From: Prescottella agglutinans
GTDB lineage: Bacteria > Actinomycetota > Actinomycetes > Mycobacteriales > Mycobacteriaceae
Reading direction: 5' to 3'
DNA: 64,000 nt
Assembly: GCF_004011865.1 (NCBI RefSeq)
Contig: NZ_RKLP01000003.1
Coordinates: forward strand, 248,001-312,000
A program made the translations under genes and the position numbers. The notes below the pieces were generated by a model. The model did no database searches and was not told the DNA's origin. It saw only the letters and a program-made list of their open reading frames with translations. Below are positions 61,594 through 64,000 of this stretch, piece after piece. Within the stretch, counting starts at the first letter, position 1. Every line of letters starts with the position of its first letter.

Positions 61594-62142
61594 GTGACAG
61601 AAACAGTCGTGAGAGAGCCCGGAGTGGTGTTGGACCCCGCCGCGCATGCGGCCGAGATGGTCGGACACCACTACCGCGTGACCGATTTCTACGAGATCGG
61701 CCGGGAGAAGATCCGCGAGTACGCCCGTGCGGTTCTCGACGATCATCCCGCTCATCACGACGAGGATGCGGCCAAGGGCCTCGGTTACGACGGCCTCATC
61801 GCACCTCTGACCTTCGTTTCGATCGTCGGCATGCTCGCCCAGCGCAAGCTGTTCGAGGAGGTCGTAACCGGTTACGACCTCAGCCAGATCATGCAGACCG
61901 ATCAGCGGCTCGTGTTCCACAGGCCGCTGAAGGCCGGTGACCGATTGATCTGCGACGTCTACCTGGAGTCGTTCCGCCAGGTGGCCGGCAGCGACATCAT
62001 CGTCACCAAGAACATCATCTCCGAAGTGAACGGCGAACTGGTCCAGACCACCTGGACGACGCTCGTCGCGCGCTCCGGGGGTGAAGTGGACGAGAACATC
62101 GCGCACGCGGTCAAGGATGTGATGATGCATGTCGCTCCGTAG
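61594..62142 (+). CDS. hadA: (3R)-hydroxyacyl-ACP dehydratase subunit HadA
   Basis: A 182-residue MaoC-like N-terminal (FAS1-type dehydratase) hot-dog subunit: VGHHYRVTDFYEIGREKIREYARAVLDDHPAHHDEDAAKGLGYDGLIAPLTFVSIVGML. HadA supplies the substrate-stabilising half of the HadAB heterodimer, which dehydrates 3-hydroxyacyl-ACP in the FAS-II elongation that builds mycolic acids. GTG 61594 has GGGGAGATT upstream. It overlaps hadB by 14 bases, so the subunits are made together. Confidence 0.95.
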   Translation: MTETVVREPGVVLDPAAHAAEMVGHHYRVTDFYEIGREKIREYARAVLDDHPAHHDEDAAKGLGYDGLIAPLTFVSIVGMLAQRKLFEEVVTGYDLSQIMQTDQRLVFHRPLKAGDRLICDVYLESFRQVAGSDIIVTKNIISEVNGELVQTTWTTLVARSGGEVDENIAHAVKDVMMHVAP

Positions 62143-62554
62143 GTTCGAGGACGTCGCCGTCGGCGAAGAACTGCCCGAGCGCGTCGTCACGCTGACCCGT
62201 GGCAACCTCGTCAACTACGCCGGCGTGTCGGGTGATCCCAATCCGATCCACTGGAGCGATCACGTGGCCCGACTGGCCGGCTTGCCGGACGTCGTGGCGC
62301 ACGGGATGCTCACGATGGGTCTGGGTGGCGGATTCGTCTCGTCCTGGCTCGGCGATCCGGGTGCCGTGACCGAATACAACGTTCGGTTCACCAGCCCGGT
62401 GTATGTGGCGGCCGACAAGGCTGCCGAAGTGGAGTTCACCGGCAAGGTCAAGTCGGTGGACGCCGAAAGCAAGACCGCAGTAGTCGCGATCGTGGCACGA
62501 TCCGAGGGTCGGAAGATCTTCGGGCGGGCCACCGCAACAGTCCGTTTGGCCTGA
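62129..62554 (+). CDS. hadB: (3R)-hydroxyacyl-ACP dehydratase catalytic subunit HadB
   Basis: A 141-residue MaoC-type hot-dog subunit carrying the catalytic dyad Asp36 and His41 in SGDPNPIHWSD, followed by LAGLPDVVAHGMLTMGLGG. It is the catalytic half of HadAB. In mycobacteria a hadC gene follows and makes a second heterodimer, HadBC, for late elongation. Here hadB is followed directly by the tRNA-Trp region, so HadB is probably limited to HadAB unless hadC lies elsewhere. Confidence 0.95.
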   Translation: MSLRRFEDVAVGEELPERVVTLTRGNLVNYAGVSGDPNPIHWSDHVARLAGLPDVVAHGMLTMGLGGGFVSSWLGDPGAVTEYNVRFTSPVYVAADKAAEVEFTGKVKSVDAESKTAVVAIVARSEGRKIFGRATATVRLA

Positions 62555-62566
62555 GTGTCGAGCGGA

Positions 62567-62601
62567 TTGGGTTTGATCCGGGCATTGAAGTACACTAGAG
62601 T
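62567..62601 (+). promoter_or_regulatory. Promoter for tRNA-Trp, secE and nusG
   Basis: TTGGGT (62567-62572) is 18 bases before TACACT (62591-62596), and TTGATC (62573-62578) is 17 bases before TAGAGT (62596-62601). Either pair is a plausible vegetative promoter. It lies 12 bases after the hadB stop and about 115 bases before tRNA-Trp. Confidence 0.6.
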
Positions 62602-62716
62602 TTCTGGGGTTACTCAGGCGCTGCGCGCTGCCCTACGGTGCTGGTAACAGCCCGCTAAGGGGTGGCGCGCATGTCATGTGAACCCAGATAGGTCGACCAG
62701 TTCGATCGGTCGACAA

Positions 62717-62789
<73 letters not shown>

Positions 62790-62823
62790 CACCCGGACCG
62801 GCCAGCGACTGAGAGGAACGACG

Positions 62824-63330
62824 GTGAGCGAGGAGCGCGGTAAGCGCGACGACGGCACTCCCGAGTCTGCGGACTTCGGCCCTGTCGACGAATCGGCCGT
62901 TCCCGACCAGCCCGCGAACGGCCAGGTCACTGCTGAAGAGAGCCCCACGAGTGCGGCCCCAGCAGGAAAGCCGAGTGGCAAGCGCACTGCGCGTCGTGCC
63001 GGCACCGCAGAGCCCGTCGGGACGGTGAAGCCGGCGGTCGCCGCTTCCTCCGTCAAGTCGACCAAGTCACGCTCCGCGTCCTCCGCGGACTCGAAGGCGG
63101 GCGCCACCAAGCCGCGTAAGGCGGACAAGCCCCGCACGGAGAACATCTTCAAGCGGATTCGTCGCTTCCTGCGCGAAGTGATTGCCGAGCTCCGTAAGGT
63201 CATCTGGCCCAATCGCAAGCAGATGATCACTTACACCAGTGTGGTGCTCGTGTTCGTCGCCTTCATGGTGACGTTCATCAGCCTCCTCGACCTTGGTTTC
63301 ATCAAGGGCGTCAGCTGGCTGTTCGGCTAA
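62824..63330 (+). CDS. secE: Preprotein translocase subunit SecE
   Basis: A 168-residue SecYEG subunit that clamps SecY. The conserved part is the last ~60 residues: an amphipathic helix (FLREVIAELRKVIWPNRKQMI) and one transmembrane segment (TYTSVVLVFVAFMVTFISLLDLGFI). The N-terminal ~105 residues are a Ser/Ala/Lys/Pro-rich disordered extension, usual in mycolic-acid actinobacteria. GTG 62824 follows GAGAGGAA. nusG is 60 bases downstream, the standard secE-nusG pair. Confidence 0.95.
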   Translation: MSEERGKRDDGTPESADFGPVDESAVPDQPANGQVTAEESPTSAAPAGKPSGKRTARRAGTAEPVGTVKPAVAASSVKSTKSRSASSADSKAGATKPRKADKPRTENIFKRIRRFLREVIAELRKVIWPNRKQMITYTSVVLVFVAFMVTFISLLDLGFIKGVSWLFG

Positions 63331-63390
63331 CCCGGGCGCGCCCGTCGGCGTTCCCGAACGATGTGATTGACGAGAGGAAGAGTGCCTCCA

Positions 63391-64000
63391 GTGAGCACCC
63401 CCGAGAACGACTCTGACGAGGCTCTGGCCGAGGAGCGCGTTTCGGCCGAGGCGGTAACCGAAGACACCGAGAACGTCGTGTCTGTCGACGAGACGGTCGA
63501 GGACGACTCTGCCGACGAGCAGGTCGAGGACGGTGCCGTGGCGGAGCAGGCTCCCGAGGAAGCAGTCGATCCCGTTGCCGAGTTCAAGGCGGCGCTGCGT
63601 CGCGCGCCCGGCGACTGGTATGTCATCCACTCGTACGCCGGTTACGAGAACAAGGTGAAGGCCAACCTCGAGACCCGCGTCCAGAACCTCGACGTCGGTG
63701 ACTACATCTTCCAGGTGGAGGTTCCCACCGAAGAGGTCACCGAGATCAAGAACGGCCAGCGCAAGCAGGTCAATCGCAAGATCCTGCCGGGCTACATCCT
63801 CGTCCGCATGGAACTGAACGACGAGTCGTGGGGCGCGGTCCGCAACACCCCCGGCGTCACCGGTTTCGTCGGCGCCACGTCGCGTCCGTCGCCGCTCACG
63901 CTGAACGAGGTCGTCAAGTTCCTCATGCCGCAGCAGGGGCAGAAGAAGCCCGCCGCGGCCGCTGCCGCCGCCGGCGGCGAGGTCACCGCCCCCAGCGTCG
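63391..64000 (+). CDS. nusG: Transcription antitermination factor NusG, 3' partial
   Basis: The 203 visible residues comprise an acidic extension of about 65 residues (many Glu, Asp and Val), then the NGN domain that contacts RNA polymerase ([26 protein letters not shown] ... [32 protein letters not shown]), then an Ala/Lys-rich linker. The KOW domain lies beyond the window. GTG 63391 has AGGAAG upstream; GTG 63382 is also in frame. rplK/rplA would be expected next. Confidence 0.94.
   Translation, partial: MSTPENDSDEALAEERVSAEAVTEDTENVVSVDETVEDDSADEQVEDGAVAEQAPEEAVDPVAEFKAALRRAPGDWYVIHSYAGYENKVKANLETRVQNLDVGDYIFQVEVPTEEVTEIKNGQRKQVNRKILPGYILVRMELNDESWGAVRNTPGVTGFVGATSRPSPLTLNEVVKFLMPQQGQKKPAAAAAAAGGEVTAPSV

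Overview
The window comes from the core chromosome of a high-GC, mycolic-acid actinobacterium, most like Rhodococcus in the broad sense (including R. equi/Prescottella) or a close Nocardiaceae relative. The evidence is very GC-rich coding, frequent GTG starts, a complete HadAB-tRNA-Trp-SecE-NusG junction, and gene order that matches the hemD-hemB, hemL-ccs, men/pitA and menD-htpX blocks of Mycobacterium while differing in several places. I see no phage, insertion sequence, integron or CRISPR array.

Layout. 1-3.8 kb: end of a CobA/HemD fusion, hemB and small membrane proteins. 3.8-6.5 kb: a copper island (CsoR operator, csoR, copZ, copA). 6.6-10.1 kb: a deazaflavin (F420)-type protein, a secreted sugar-dehydrogenase-like protein and an acyl-CoA dehydrogenase/oxidase. 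10.3-16.4 kb: hemL and a system II cytochrome c maturation operon (phosphoglycerate-mutase-like, resA, ccdA, resB, ccsB). 16.5-24 kb: small conserved proteins, bldC, a Cds1-type PLP enzyme, SDR, acyltransferase, menA. 24.4-29.5 kb: a 1107-residue SARP/AfsR-type regulator facing a DrrAB-type exporter. 29.6-30.9 kb: two paralogous secreted proteins. 31-34.7 kb: menE, two DUF3349 genes, a small membrane protein and pitA. 35.1-40.8 kb: a branched-chain-amino-acid-type ABC importer with fused permeases. 40.8-55.6 kb: remaining menaquinone genes (menB, menC, menD, menG, menJ, polyprenyl synthase) mixed with a siderophore-interacting protein under an iron box, an O-acyltransferase, a PAP2 phosphatase and small proteins. 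55.7-64 kb: htpX, a secreted PLD-like protein, yajQ, tRNA-Tyr, an aldehyde dehydrogenase, tRNA-Thr, tRNA-Met, rpmG, hadA, hadB, tRNA-Trp, secE and the start of nusG (cut by the window end).

How it works together. The main theme is respiratory cofactor supply: haem (hemD, hemB, hemL), covalent cytochrome c assembly (resA, ccdA, resB, ccsB) and menaquinone (menA, B, C, D, E, G, J plus the prenyl side-chain synthase). Side themes are metal handling (copper efflux, iron-regulated siderophore reduction), envelope lipids (hadAB, acyltransferases, PAP2) and solute transport (phosphate, branched-chain-type substrates).

Regulation. At least ten genes have a TANNNT -10 element ending 6-8 bases before the start codon and no Shine-Dalgarno sequence, so leaderless transcripts look common. 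The most notable unexplained signals are a nested 46-base double palindrome before an acyltransferase gene, a 55-base inverted repeat with self-palindromic arms after ccsB, repeated TCGGAC hexamers upstream of bldC, the secreted paralog pair, and the absence of hadC after hadB. The window is mostly ordinary core genome; I did not find a convincing wholly new system.
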